The notes under the pieces: model-generated
Database searches by the model: none
What the model saw: the letters and a program-made list of their open reading frames with translations, nothing else
What the model was told of the DNA's origin: nothing
Shown: piece after piece, positions 1 to 11,780 of the stretch
How positions within the stretch are numbered: position 1 is the first letter of the stretch
Layout of the letters: each line of letters begins with the position of its first letter
Source: Narthecium ossifragum
Lineage: Eukaryota > Streptophyta > Magnoliopsida > Dioscoreales > Nartheciaceae
Assembly: GCA_963920575.1 (NCBI GenBank)
Contig: OY986972.1
Span: 8,816,010-8,880,009, forward strand
Direction: 5' to 3'
DNA length: 64,000 nucleotides
Translations under genes and position numbers: made by a program

Positions 1-1860
1 TGAATCGGAAACAAGAAAGAAATTGTGATGCACCAAGGAGCCTTGCAATGCTTTGTACGTTTTGAAGAGATCAGCTGAGGACTTCTCTAGAGTATCTTTC
101 CCTGATAAAGCTGCCAATTCCAGGATACCGCCAGCATTGATGAGGATTTTCATCCTATCATGTTAATGAGAGATCAGGAACTTGTAGACTGGCTAAATCA
201 TGTTGAGCTGCCAGTCTGTTGTGAGGATGATGTGATCACAGCATGGGTGTGCAGACTTACATAGATTTGACTGCAAGTTAGAGGTTGCTAAAATGAGGCT
301 TTTGGCCTAAGTACTATTTTCGTTATTCATTCTATGTTGAAAACAAGTTTCCTCGATTGAATTAGATCTTGAAAGTTAAGATGGTCGTAGTTGTATAGTA
401 TACAGGGATGGAAGGGAACTTTTGAAACTTACCCTACAAGCTGTCGTTTTATACTGGTGGCTGATGAGCTGATGGACACCAGACTCATCCACAGCAGGTA
501 CGCTTTTGCCAGCTGCCAGATGTAAACCTTGATGTCATGCTTGGCTGGTGTAAAGATATTGCTGATGCCACTATGCTGCAGTTCATCAGGGTGTGGCTTA
601 ATTGGCAGTGACTTTTGAATTTCAATCAAAATTCAGGTGATGAAAGGTCCTTGAGGCATAAGTCTTATTGGAGAAAGAATTGATGTGATTGAGGTATGGT
701 ATTAACGTGTCATGTAAACCCAATATAATGAGCCAGTTGGTCTTCAGCACCTGATTGATTGTATGGCGAAATGATCATTGGTTGGTGAATTTGGAATTTT
801 AAGTGCTTGAAGCTAATGTACTCTTGGTACACCGATTTTTAGACTTTAGAGTTTTGCTGATTTAATGTTAAAACATTCAAGTTGTTTTCAATGTGAGATG
901 GTATGATTACCATCTAGTGTGGGATCAAGCTTGCTTGTTAGAGTGAACCTGAAAGCACAAAACTTTGCTACATCTCGAGCATGAAATGGGATTGCAGTGG
1001 ATAGCTATCTTTACCTGAAGACGGCTGATAACGATGTGGTCTGCGCTTGGAGCATCTCTTCTTCATCAGTTCTCCATGCTGATATCATCCAAATTGGTAT
1101 GTCACTGAGATTAATTTTGCTAGTCCTCATCGAACATTCTTTCTTGATTTTAATTGTAGAAACTTTTAACAACTTAGGCATAGGAAGTTTAAGCACACAT
1201 TCCCCTTGTGTATCATCCGTCTTCTTGATAACTTAAATCCTGCTCTTGACACCATCAAGCATAGGGCAGTCCAACATTCCACTCTTGCTGAGTCTCTGTA
1301 TGTCTTGTGACAACTCTTACTTGACTGATTTCTTTCCCGGAAGAGTCTTGTAGGATGGGATTAAAGATTGTGCCTCAAGGGCATACCCAAGGGGTCAGGC
1401 ATATTAAACACATACCACTCGTATGTGGAAAGTGGGGACTTAGATATCCAAGCTGAGCAGCAGTTTGACTCTTGCTATTACGAAATGCAAGTGATTAGTC
1501 TAAGAAAATTTCACAAAAAGATTTGGTTTTGCTATCCTGAATCAGGCATTGCGGATTTCCTATGTTGAGTGAGTTGACTACAAGGAAGTCATACTAATAT
1601 TTGGTGTTACAAAAGAATTTCAGAAATCCGATGTGAAAATAGAATCACATGGTTTAACATGCTTTTGTGAACCTCCGATTACAGGAGTGCATAGTCTTTC
1701 AACCCTCTTCTGTCTATGATCGCTGGGAAAAGCATAGCCCCTAGAGCCAGTCATGCTCTTGCATTTTCCATGTAAAATGTTTCCTCTCTGTGTTGAAGCT
1801 CTTCTTCTTGTATTGCTCCTAGGGCTATTGAATTTTCCCTCTGAGATATGCTGCAGCAAA
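1..1860 (-). pseudogene. Decayed tandem lipoxygenase copy (exon 8 to exon 3 remnants)
   Basis: Blocks of this stretch align by eye, in the same order and strand, with exons of the intact lipoxygenase at 11781-16507. Exon 8 remains at about 66-261, exon 7 at about 451-745, exon 6 at about 855-950, exon 5 at about 1012-1096, a weak exon 4 trace near 1170-1300, and exon 3 at about 1630-1855. A readable piece at 429-629 still shows the family segment [13 protein letters not shown]. Small deletions and frameshifts are present in every block; exon 8 has lost part of its start. The copy has no usable reading frame and is cut by the window edge, so exon 9 would lie to the left. I infer a tandem duplicate of the neighbouring gene that has died. 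Exons 1 and 2 were not found. Confidence 0.8.
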
Positions 1861-2805
1861 GTTTCGTGCTTGTCACACCTGTGTTTTCTAGTTTCTATGG
1901 CTAGTCCTTAGTTACAAGTTGCAATTGAGGTCTATCACTAGATATATTTTGCACTTTGGCCAATTTTGTAGTTAAACTACTTGGTCAAAATTTAAGTATG
2001 CCAGATTCATGTTATTGATTTTGCCTGTCTATAACTTGAGAAGTTTTTCACTCAACTAGTTTATAGAGCAGTCCAACGATTACAGCTCATAAATGCTTAT
2101 TCCGTTGGTGCAGTTGTAGTTTATATTGCCCTGTTTGACGACATTGTAACTCTTAAACCTTCTATTACAGGAGTGCATAGTCTTTTTACCCTCTTTGACT
2201 TTCTATGATCATTGGAGAAAGCGTAGCCCCTAGAGACAGTCATGCACTTGCTTCTCCCTATAAAATGTTCCCTCTTTGTGTTGGAGCTCTTCTCTGTAAC
2301 TAGGGGTGTAGCGTCTGAAATCTTGCCTTGGAGATTGCTCTTCCGAACGGTTTGGTGCTTGTCACACCTGCATTTCCTAGCTTCTATAGCTAGTTAAACT
2401 CACCTAAAGGTTGCAATTGAGGTCTATCACTATATATATGTCGCAACAGCAACTCCGGTCCATAAGACTTCACAATTACTAGAGTAAATTACTCTGTGTC
2501 CCATTTTGTTTATGTTTAAGGATCCATGGCTGCTTTTCGGATCTAATTGGGTTGTAACTAGGCTAGATATAGCTATCCCCAAATCACCTGCACAACTTAA
2601 AATCTTAATCATTCAGGAATCTCTGGCAAATTTTGTAGTTCAACTATTTGGTCAACTATTGAAGTATGCTAAAATCATGTTTATGATTTTGCCTGTCTAT
2701 TACTTTAAATTTTTTTTCACTCAACAGCTCTGTAAACATAGAGAGCTGTTGAAGGATTAGAGCTCATGAATGCTACTTCATTGGTCATGCAGTCGAACTT
2801 GTAAA
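1675..2805. repeat. Tandem duplication inside the lipoxygenase pseudogene
   Basis: The segment at about 1675-2125 recurs at about 2162-2805. Shared landmarks in the same order include ACAGGAGTGCATAGTCTTT, GTGCTTGTCACACCTG, GCAATTGAGGTCTATCACTA, GATTTTGCCTGTCTAT and TTTTTCACTCAAC. The second copy contains about 190 bp of extra sequence (about 2437-2627) that the first lacks. The duplicated segment includes the exon 3 remnant, so the dead gene has two exon 3 traces. Copies are diverged by many substitutions, so the event is not recent. Confidence 0.75.
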
Positions 2806-3253
2806 CAGGGTAGAGCGAGATATTGGATATGGAATGAATGACCGTTACCTAGAAGTTCCTCAAGTATCACCCTCTTGTTGGAGAATGACATCAAGGTTGT
2901 TCTAGAGATGATTATGCCCAAGATGCGAAGGCTCGGGTCTCAATGATATGCACCCGCAGATATGATGACATCAACGTCAAGGTTATTGGGAACTTCTCAA
3001 GGTATGCTAGCTGCCTGACCTCATCTTATTTGGCTATGTCTGCACGCAGAAATATGCACATATGGATATTCTTGGGCTACTATTTTACATATGGTTCAGA
3101 ACTTCACACCAATGGCAGGAAATTAGTACCTTATAATTGATATGGTTCAGCTAGGCACGGTCTCTTACCTTGATGGAACCCCTTTATCTCTCTACCTTTT
3201 CTGTGTTTCTACATGAAAACCCTTTGCAACTTATAGCAAACACTCGTCATGCA
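2806..3253. other. Unassigned DNA between lipoxygenase remnant and copia insertion
   Basis: No coding exon, RNA gene or repeat was recognised here. It lies where exons 1-2 of the dead lipoxygenase would be expected, but I could not match either. Confidence 0.5.
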
Positions 3254-3258
3254 TCTAG

Positions 3259-3861
3259 TCTTGGGGGTCTTTTAGGAGTATATGCTGGATACTCCCGTCG
3301 GATCGGGATCGAGCAACTAATGAACGAAAGAACAAAAAACCGAAGAACAAAGAACATAGACACGAAATTTTTACGCGGTTCTCTCGACTTGAGGTACGTC
3401 CATGGGCCACACCAGTTTTCACTAGGATATAGAGGAAAGATTACAAACACTCATCTTTTCTCTCTTCGTTGCCGGGCTTCTCTCTCTTCGGGCAACATGC
3501 CTTCTCTTCGAGCGGCCTCTCTCCTTGGTCGGCCCTCTCTTCTTCTCCTATGACGATAGCTTGCCTCTTGATTTCTCATTACGAAACCAAAAGCTCTGGT
3601 AGCCTTTATATAGCCTCTCTACATCACATATTCAATTAATCTCTCTCAATCATACCATATGAGTAGTATAATATACCATAATTAACAGATTGATTGAATC
3701 TCTTCAAGGTAGGAATCCTACATATGGTAGGTCTTGAATAAGAGAGATATTAATTAGAGGAAATCAATCAATCACCGCCTGCCTAAGCCATCTCCAATCA
3801 CACAATCAAGGATGATATATTATTTCAGGTTAGGATTGGATTAGGCTCCACTTTCCTAACA
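3259..3861 (-). repeat. 3' LTR of the copia element
   Basis: It is homologous over its whole length to 7838-8438. The outer end on the plus strand reads TCTTGGGGG instead of TGTTGGGGG, so the canonical terminal CA has mutated here. The adjoining purine-rich stretch at 3862-3875 on the minus strand is the polypurine tract. Confidence 0.9.
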
Positions 3862-3941
3862 ATCTCCCACTTCGATACCGATCCAACTCTTCTTCCTTTG
3901 CAGCTCTTCTAGCAAAATTTGGTATGGTCCTCCTTGATCTT

Positions 3942-6900
3942 CTAGGCTTGAAGACCGACAGAAGTTGAACAGAACTTCAACTTCTCTATTGTCACCGTCT
4001 TGGTCAGCATATCTGCAGGATTCTCCTTCATGTAAATCTTCTCCAATGCAAGCTGTCTATCCTCCAGCAATGATTGCATGTAGTGGTACTTGATATCTAT
4101 GTGCTTGGTCCTCGCATGAAAAGCTAGATTTTTGGCAAGGTGAATTGCACTCTGAGTGTCACAGTAAAGCCTCGAGTCATGTTGTTTTAGGTCCAACTCT
4201 TCCATGAACCTCTGCAACCATACAAGTTCCTTACATACTTCTATAGCAGCAACATACTCTCCTTCTGTTGTGGAGATGGTTACGATCTTTTGCAATTGAG
4301 AGTCCCAACTCACTATTGCACTACCCAGTGTGAACACAGCCCGCAGTGCTCTTAATGTCAATATCTCCTGCTAGATCTGAATCAACATATCCTCGCAAGC
4401 ATATCTCTGATCCGCCATAGCATAGGGCCATCCCACCAGTATCTCTGAGATACCTCATGATCCACTTAACTGCTTCCCAATGCTCTTTACCCGAGTTGCT
4501 CATGAATCTGCCGACAACTCTCACTGTATGAGCGATGTTTGGCCTTGTGCATATCATAGTGTACATCAAGCTTCCTGCTGAGGCATATAGAACCTTAGCC
4601 ATGTGATCTCGTTCCTCTGGCGTTGATGCTCCTTGCTCCTTTGAAAGCTTGAAGTGGCTTGGTAAGGGAGTGCTAATTGGCTTAGAACAATCCATATTGA
4701 ACCTCTTGAGTACTTTCGCCACGTACTCAGCCTGTGATAGTGTCAACTCCCGCTTTGCGCGATCTCTAGTGATTCGCATCCCAAGGATTTGCTCTGCACA
4801 CCCAAATCCTTCATTGCAAACTCCTTCGATAGCTGTCTCTTGAGATTAATAATCTCATTCATGTTTGATCCGACCACAAGCATATCGTTTATGTACAAAA
4901 GAAGGATCAAGTATGAGATCTTCAACTTCTTGAAGTAGCAATAGTGATCGGCATGACACTTCGCAAATCCACTTGCGTTCAAGAAGCTATCGAACTTCAT
5001 GTACCATTGTCTCGACGCTTGCTTCAACCAGTACACGCTCTTCCTCAACTTGCAAACCATGTTCTCCTTCTCGGCCTCTAAGTAGCCTTGCTATTGGTGC
5101 ATGCAGATGTCTTCCTCTAGGTCACCATGGAGGAATGCGATATTCACATCTAGCTGCTCCAAGTGCAGGTCCTCAAGCGCAACAATATTCAGCACGGCTC
5201 TGATGATGGTCAACTGGAGAATATTTCGGTGTAGTCAATACCTTCTTTTTACTGAAAGCCTTTCACAACTAATCTCGCCTTATACTTGTTGCTCCCATCA
5301 TTCTCTTCCTTCAACCGGTAAACCCACTTGTTGTGTAATGCCTTTTTACCTTTCGACAATGGAACCAGCTTCCATGTCTTGTTCGATGATAACGACTCCA
5401 TCTCATCATCCATGGCTAGCTCCCACTTGTCTCTGGCTTCATCACCCAATGCTTGTAGCTTTTTGGTTCACTATTATCAGTCAATAGTAGATAATGCAAG
5501 GAAGGAGAGTACCTCGATGGGGGTTTGACAACCATCGTAGATCTTCTCAAGGGTGGAGTCTGAGGCTCATTCTCCTCCTGCTGCGGTACTTCCTCTATAT
5601 TGGGATTCATTGGCTTTAGCACATCTGTGCTAGTGATCTCTTTTAGTTGTGCACAGTCTTCTTTCACCTTCTCTTGTTTCAGCCCATCTTTGTACATAAC
5701 GGACTCATTAAAGACCACATCATTGCTCCTTATAATTTTCCAGTTCTCCATATCCTAGAAACGATAGCCGTACTCGTCCATTTCGTATTCGATAAATGCA
5801 CATTTCATGGACTTCGCATCCAATTTTTCCCTCTTTTCTTCATCAATCAACACATACGAAATACAACCGAAGGTTCTAAGATGAGAGTGTGATACCTCTT
5901 TTCCGGTCCATGCTTCCTCGAGTAAACCGAACTCCAGAGGGACTGAGGGACCTCTGTTGATCAAGTATGCGGCTGTGCTAACTGCATCTGCTCAAAATTG
6001 CTTTTGCAACCCCACATGTATCCTCATGCTCCTAGCACGGTCCAAGATAGTTCTATTCATGCGCTCAGCCTCACCATTTTGTCTTGGTGTCCTAGGGATT
6101 GTTTTCAATCTTCTAATCGCATTCAAAGCGCAAAATTTCTCAAAACCATTGTTGCAGTACTCGCCATCATTATTGGATCTGAGGCACTTCAACTTTGAAC
6201 CTGTCTTGTTCTCTACCAGTGCTTTCCACTTCTTGAATACTTTGAACACATCTGACTTCTGCTTCAAGTACATCCAGAATTTCCTTGTGGCATCGTCAAT
6301 GAAGGTCACGAAGTAACGTGCACCGCCGATGGAATCTACTAGAGCTGGTCCCCAGACATAAGAATGGACAAGCTCTAATCTCTCCATCTTCTAAGTTCTC
6401 ACAACTCTCGTGAAACTGATTTTATCTGACTCTCGAAGACACAATCTTTGCATAAATCCATCTTTAAGGACTTCAATCCCGTCAGCTTATGCTTCTTCAT
6501 TAGAATTTTCATCCCCTTCTCGCTCATGTGCCCCAGTCGATGATGCCAGGTAGCTACATCCAACTCTGCTGCACTGACTGCAATCACACTATGAAAACTA
6601 GAACTCAGATAAAGAGTTCCCTCTCTTCGACCTCGAGCTATCATCAAGGCGCCCTTCGTCATCTTCCATGAGTCGCTTGTGAATGATGTGACTACATCAG
6701 AATTAGATAACTGGTCGACATATATCATATTTCTAGTCAAGCTAGGTACGTGTTTGACATCCTTCAACTTCAGCACTGTCATGTTCGACTGAGTGATCTG
6801 GACGTCGCCTTTGCCAACAATGTTGCATGCCTCATCATCTCCTAGATAGACCTTGTCGAAGTTTCCTCGCACATAATTCTGAAGCAAAGACATGTGCGGT

Positions 6901-7797
6901 GTGGCATGGAACGATGCGCCAGAGTCCACAATCCATGATTCATTCTTTGACTCCATAGAGAGAATCAATGCATCTGAGGGCTCTCCTTCAGTCACGTTCA
7001 TTGAACCCATGTTGCTTTGGTTGTTGCCTTTCGACTGCTTTGGTGCCCTGCAATCCCGCTTGAAGTGACCTTTCTTCACGCAGTTCCAGCAACCGTCTCC
7101 TCTTCCTTGTCGAGATTTCGACCTTCCTCTTCTTGAATTGGATCTCCAATGGTTCTTATTATCTTTGGCTAGCTTTCTTCCTCTTTCCTTTGTACTTAAG
7201 ATCGATCCGGATCCACCTCCTATGATCTCGGCATCCTTCCTACAAGCCTCCTCTCCTAGGATGCAACTGATCACATCCTCATGCTTAAACTTCGCAGATC
7301 CAGTTAAATTGCTCATAGGCACTACCAAACTGTTCCAGCTCTCTGGCAAACTCGATAAAAGAAGAGCGTGAATCTCGTCATCAAAGACAATAACCACCGA
7401 CTTCAATTGAGTTGTTACATCATTGAAGTTATTTAAGTGATCTGCTACAGATCTCTCCTCAACCATCTTCATGTTGAATAGCTTCTTCATGAGATGCACC
7501 TTGTTCGAGACAGAGAGCTTCTCTTACATCCTTGATAAGGCCGCCATCAAGTCTTCGGTAGTCTTTTCATTGGATACGTTGAACGACACCGACTGTGTTA
7601 GGGAGAGTCGAATCGTCCCTGGAGCTTTCCGATCAAGGATCTCCCACTCTGGGTCGGTCATATCCTTTGTTTTGTTCTTCTTTCCTCCAAGAGGGAGGAA
7701 TATATCCTTCTGGTAGAGAGTCTTCTATCTGCATTTTCCAGAATCCGAAGTTCGTACCGCTGAACTTGCTGATGTTGATCTACCCATCTTCCGCCAT
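3942..7797 (-). pseudogene. Copia Gag-Pol polyprotein, broken
   Basis: The order on the minus strand is Gag, protease, integrase, reverse transcriptase and RNase H, which is the copia order. Gag starts near 7797 and has a zinc knuckle CWNC...HFKRDC at about 7080-7040. The protease motif WIVDSGASFHAT is at about 6950-6910. The GAG-pre-integrase segment ends near 6400. The integrase core at 6387-5992 shows FIDDAT, RSNNDGEY and QNGEAERMN. Reverse transcriptase pieces lie at 5449-5249 and 5060-4321; the active-site motif reads YINDM where YVDDM is usual. RNase H is at 4361-3942 and ends with ADMLTK. Several frameshifts and stops separate these pieces, so no polyprotein can be made. Confidence 0.92.
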
Positions 7798-7837
7798 TGC
7801 TTTCTATCACCCACGAATCTATGCTCCTGATACCAAT

Positions 7838-8438
7838 TGTTGGGGGTCTTCTAGGAGTATATGCTGAATACTCTCCTTGGATAGGGATTGAGCAACTAAT
7901 GAACGAAAGAAAAAAAAAACGAAGAACAAAGAATAATAGAGACACAAGAGATTTTGCGTGGTTCCCTCAACTTGAGGTACGTCCACGGGCCACACCAGTT
8001 TTCACTAGAATATAGAGGAAGGATTACAAACAAGTATCTTTTCTCTCTTCTCTGCCAGACTTCTCTCTCTCCGGGCAGCGTGCCTTCTCTTCGTGCAACC
8101 TCTCTCCTTGGTCGCCCCTCTCTTCTTCTCCGACGACGGCAGCTTGCATTTCTCACAACGAAACCAAAAGCCATGGTAGCCTTTATATAGCCTCTCAACA
8201 GCACCTATTCAATCAATCTCTCTCAATCATACCATATGAGTAGTATAATCTACCATAATTAACAGATTGATTGAATCCCTTCAAGGTAGGAATCCTACAT
8301 ATAGTAGGTCTTGAATAAGAGAGATATTAATTAGAGGAAAGCAATCAATCACCACCTGCCTAAACCATCTCCAATCACACAATCAAGGATGAGATATCCA
8401 GTCATGTTAGGATTGGATTAGGCTTTACTTTCCTAACA
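7838..8438 (-). repeat. 5' LTR of the copia element
   Basis: It has canonical TG...CA ends and is followed on the minus strand by a primer-binding site at 7823-7835. Transcription of the element would start inside this LTR toward lower coordinates. Confidence 0.9.
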
Positions 8439-8443
8439 TCTAG

Positions 8444-11400
8444 ATGGTCTTCAGCTTGAATTTTCATATAATGGAGAGGTATGGGGAGTCCCTGAACTCA
8501 GATTTCACATGAATATTGAGTCATATTTTTGCATCCCATGTTGTGTATCATTTGCAGAATAAAGTCATCACCTAACTAGTAGGAGCAGAGTTGGTGAAAT
8601 AGGCAGCGAAGTTGGAGGTTCTTTAGCCTATACCTTTTTATTCTGAGGTTGCATATGCCCATGATAGCATGTTTCTTTAGTGTATCTCTTATCATCCTCC
8701 CTGATTTGACATTTTATATCTGGTACCATTCATAGTCGTGGAATGTTGGATTATAATGGTAGTTAATGCGGAGATGTACCATCTTGTTTTCATACAGCAC
8801 TGGTTATTGTTTTAGATAAAAGCTTTGAATCAAAAGGATACTGAATCCCAGGAATTCTAAAGCATCCGATACTGTGTATGATTGCGATTCTCAACTCCTT
8901 GGTAATGGAGCGACCAATGTTCTTTTTGTCATTGCTGATTCAATTTGTTATTTGCAAAACAAGTTGTCCACAACTCAGAAGTTAAAACACAACAAACTGC
9001 CAGATAATTGTCAGAGAAAATGCTGGTTATGGAGTCTAAAGTTGACTCCAAAATCAGCTTTTTGTAATTACATCCTGATTTTGTGTTACTAGAGGCAGCA
9101 AAATTTATTTCCTGCTGAAACATGTCATACAGTCTCATGTTCAAGTCTGCAAATACTGAAGTTGAATCAGATTGAATTAGGTCGTATAAAACAAATGACT
9201 ACTTGAAGATTTAGCCAAAAGTTTAGAAATAGGTTCAAATAGGTCTCATTTTCAAGTCGGTGATATTCATTTTCAAGTCTCATTTCCAACACTGTTCTTT
9301 AGAGATCTTTTAACTAAAAGCTCTTATTTGCAAATGCGAATGGTGCTTTCTTATATTCTGCTATAATCATGATTTAATTTAATACAGATCGCATAGTTTT
9401 GCTAAAAAAACAATATCTGCTTATTAACCCTCTTTGTGTGCATGTTGAGTCAAACGAGACAGTCTTTCAAGAACAATTGTTTTGATGATCTTAGCTTTAA
9501 GCTGAAATCACATGTATAGAATGATCCAAGGATTTCCATTTCGCTGGCACACCCCGTGCTGGTAATTGACTGGAAATGTACGTGCGGTTTGAAAAGCATC
9601 AGCATGCCTCTTCGAGTCATGTGTCTAGATCTAAGTTTCTAATAAAAAATAACATGACTTACATGATGCAAATGAGAAGAATAAAAGAAGAAACATAAGT
9701 GGACAGAAAATACCAGTCTAAAAGTTTTTACCTGCACCAGCCCAACAAGCCATTGAATGTGACCTGATTTCTGCGACTATTTTTGGACGGGCTCTTGAGT
9801 GGGTTGGTAAAAACTGGCCAAAATGGCACGTTTTGATGGGTGCGGCAATCCTTGGAATGACCAATTTAGTCTGAGATGAGCTATAAACGGGTAGCTGGGA
9901 ATAGCTAGGAAGCTGCACTTTAATTATTTCCAAACCAAGCGAAGGTTGGGTCAGCCTGTGCCCTCGCCAAAACGAACACTTAAGGGCTAGATGTGGCCTG
10001 CTGCCTGGCCGACCATTGTTTGGATGAGGCCAGAAAGTCAAGCCTAGATCGGGCCAAGGCCACCCCTAGTCTCATGGTGTTCATGAGAAGAACTTCAAAA
10101 AGCTTCTCTGGATTAATCATGTGGAAGACTAAGGTAAGCTTATGTCCACTATCATGGATCTCTCGCAATTAGCTGGAGACGAAAGAAGGGATTTGAAGGT
10201 GGAAGAAAGGGGATGATATTTTCTCCATTACATCCTGCTATAGACTAATTCTTGCGATGAAAAATAGGTTTTAGTTTGGATGTTTGCTGATGACGAACAA
10301 AAGAATGGCCAGTACAGGAAACTATGAAAGGGGACGAGGATGATCCTTCATTCCTAGGAATTGTATTGCCAAAAGCAAGAATAACCGTGTTGTGCCTGTC
10401 TTTCAGGCTCCGACTGGCATGGCACATGCTATTGGCATACTATGCTGTCCATGCTGGTATAGAGTTTCAAGCATCCAACACGGGCATTCAACCCATATAT
10501 TAAGTAATTTGGATAGATAAGGAGGTTGTTTGCCCAATTAGAAACGGAAAAATTGCTTTTAGGCATCAACTATCAAAATATACTATAGAAGCTAGCAATG
10601 TAATCCGTACAAGATGCACAATAAGCTTAGAGTCTTTTAAAGGGTACGTGGATCAATAATAAATTATACTCATACACTTTCATCGTCTCCGCAAGTGATA
10701 ATGAGCTGGGCCTTGTATGGTGCCCCTCGAAATTTTCACAATCTATGATAATGCTGAAAGTTTGTATATCGCGAATGGTAGACATCAACCCCATGATGAG
10801 ATTACTATAGCGAAAAAGCTCCTTCTTAAACACTGCCTTCTTGGTGGGGAGATACATAGTAAACCTCTATGGCTGTGGGCCTTGTGGCTGATACAGTACA
10901 TAGTAATTCTATACGACTGTGGCCCTTGTGGCTGATACAGAGGATATCAGTATGCTGAAGATGACAGCTCGCCATAGCACTGTATCGGTGTTTCTCTGGC
11001 TGGTGGAAACCATAGGAAAAGGATGGCTCTCACAAGGACAATAACTGTAAGTACTGTGACGCAGTTAATGCAACTTACGATATGCATTTGATCAATTTGA
11101 TCTAAGTAAATGTAAAATCTTGGCCAAAAGCTTAAGCGACTCATACTTGGGATGCAGTTAATTCATTATAGGCATACCATACCTAAGATACCATTTTTAA
11201 TTTACAAGGAATTCTGGTAGAATAAAATCAGGATGTGACAATGTTGTATATCCTTCCTTTCCCTTTCCTTTGATTCTTTTATTTGCTTTCTGTTGTTTTG
11301 ATTCTTTTATATGCTTCCTCTCCTTCTCAATTTCCACCTGATGTTTATTTCTCTGCAGCCAAACATGTCCAAAGAGGTACTTGATTTCGTGGAATACTTA

Positions 11401-11780
11401 AATCTAGATGAATTGGAAAGTCAGTCATGGAAACTAAGGCTGTTTGGTTGTAACCGATGACAACATTTGAAAGTAAGAAGATATATTGGCAGTAACTCAC
11501 ATCTTGATTATGTTTTCCTTCCCTTTTGTCAATGAAATGTTGTTTGCAGCCAACTCTCTAGAATTTAAATATACTGTTCATATCATAAATCATGAAACAT
11601 TAGATCTTAGCTTCTAAACACCACCTTCCAGCTAGGAAGTTATTCTCTTTGTCTTACAGACTTATTTTATCTATTAGCTCACAACTAGAAGATACATTCC
11701 GGATGATGCAATGACCAGAGTGTCCGATAAATCGGAGGGAACTAAGGTCGCTGGTGGTTACCATTAGCAACTACCAAGTC
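8444..11780. other. Intergenic DNA downstream of the lipoxygenase gene
   Basis: No gene or transposon was recognised in this 3.3-kb stretch. Open frames here are short and lack family motifs. A short local duplication occurs near 10863-10940, where GGCTGATACAG and its context occur twice. The part nearest 11780 is the presumed 3' flank of the lipoxygenase transcript; I could not fix a polyadenylation signal with confidence. Confidence 0.5.

Larger units (their letters stand above)
3254..8443 (-). mobile_element. Copia LTR retrotransposon (Tork/Tnt1-like) with TSD TCTAG
   Basis: A complete but dead copia element read on the minus strand. The left LTR (3' LTR) is 3259-3861 and the right LTR (5' LTR) is 7838-8438, about 600 bp each; ends on the plus strand are TGTTGGGGG and CCTAACA. 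The 5-bp target site TCTAG flanks it at 3254-3258 and 8439-8443. The primer-binding site, complementary to initiator tRNA-Met, is at 7823-7835, and the polypurine tract is just inside the left LTR at about 3862-3875. The two LTRs differ at many positions and by small indels, so the insertion is old. It landed between the lipoxygenase remnant and the intact gene. Confidence 0.95.

Noticed and set aside
7823..7835. tRNA gene near the initiator-tRNA match
   Set aside because: Only the 3'-end complement is present, as expected of a primer-binding site. The same applies at 36816, 46594, 49423 and 55936.
9718..10168. Minus-strand frames of 62-107 residues
   Set aside because: They have no family motif, overlap each other in different frames, and show no splice signals or neighbouring exons.
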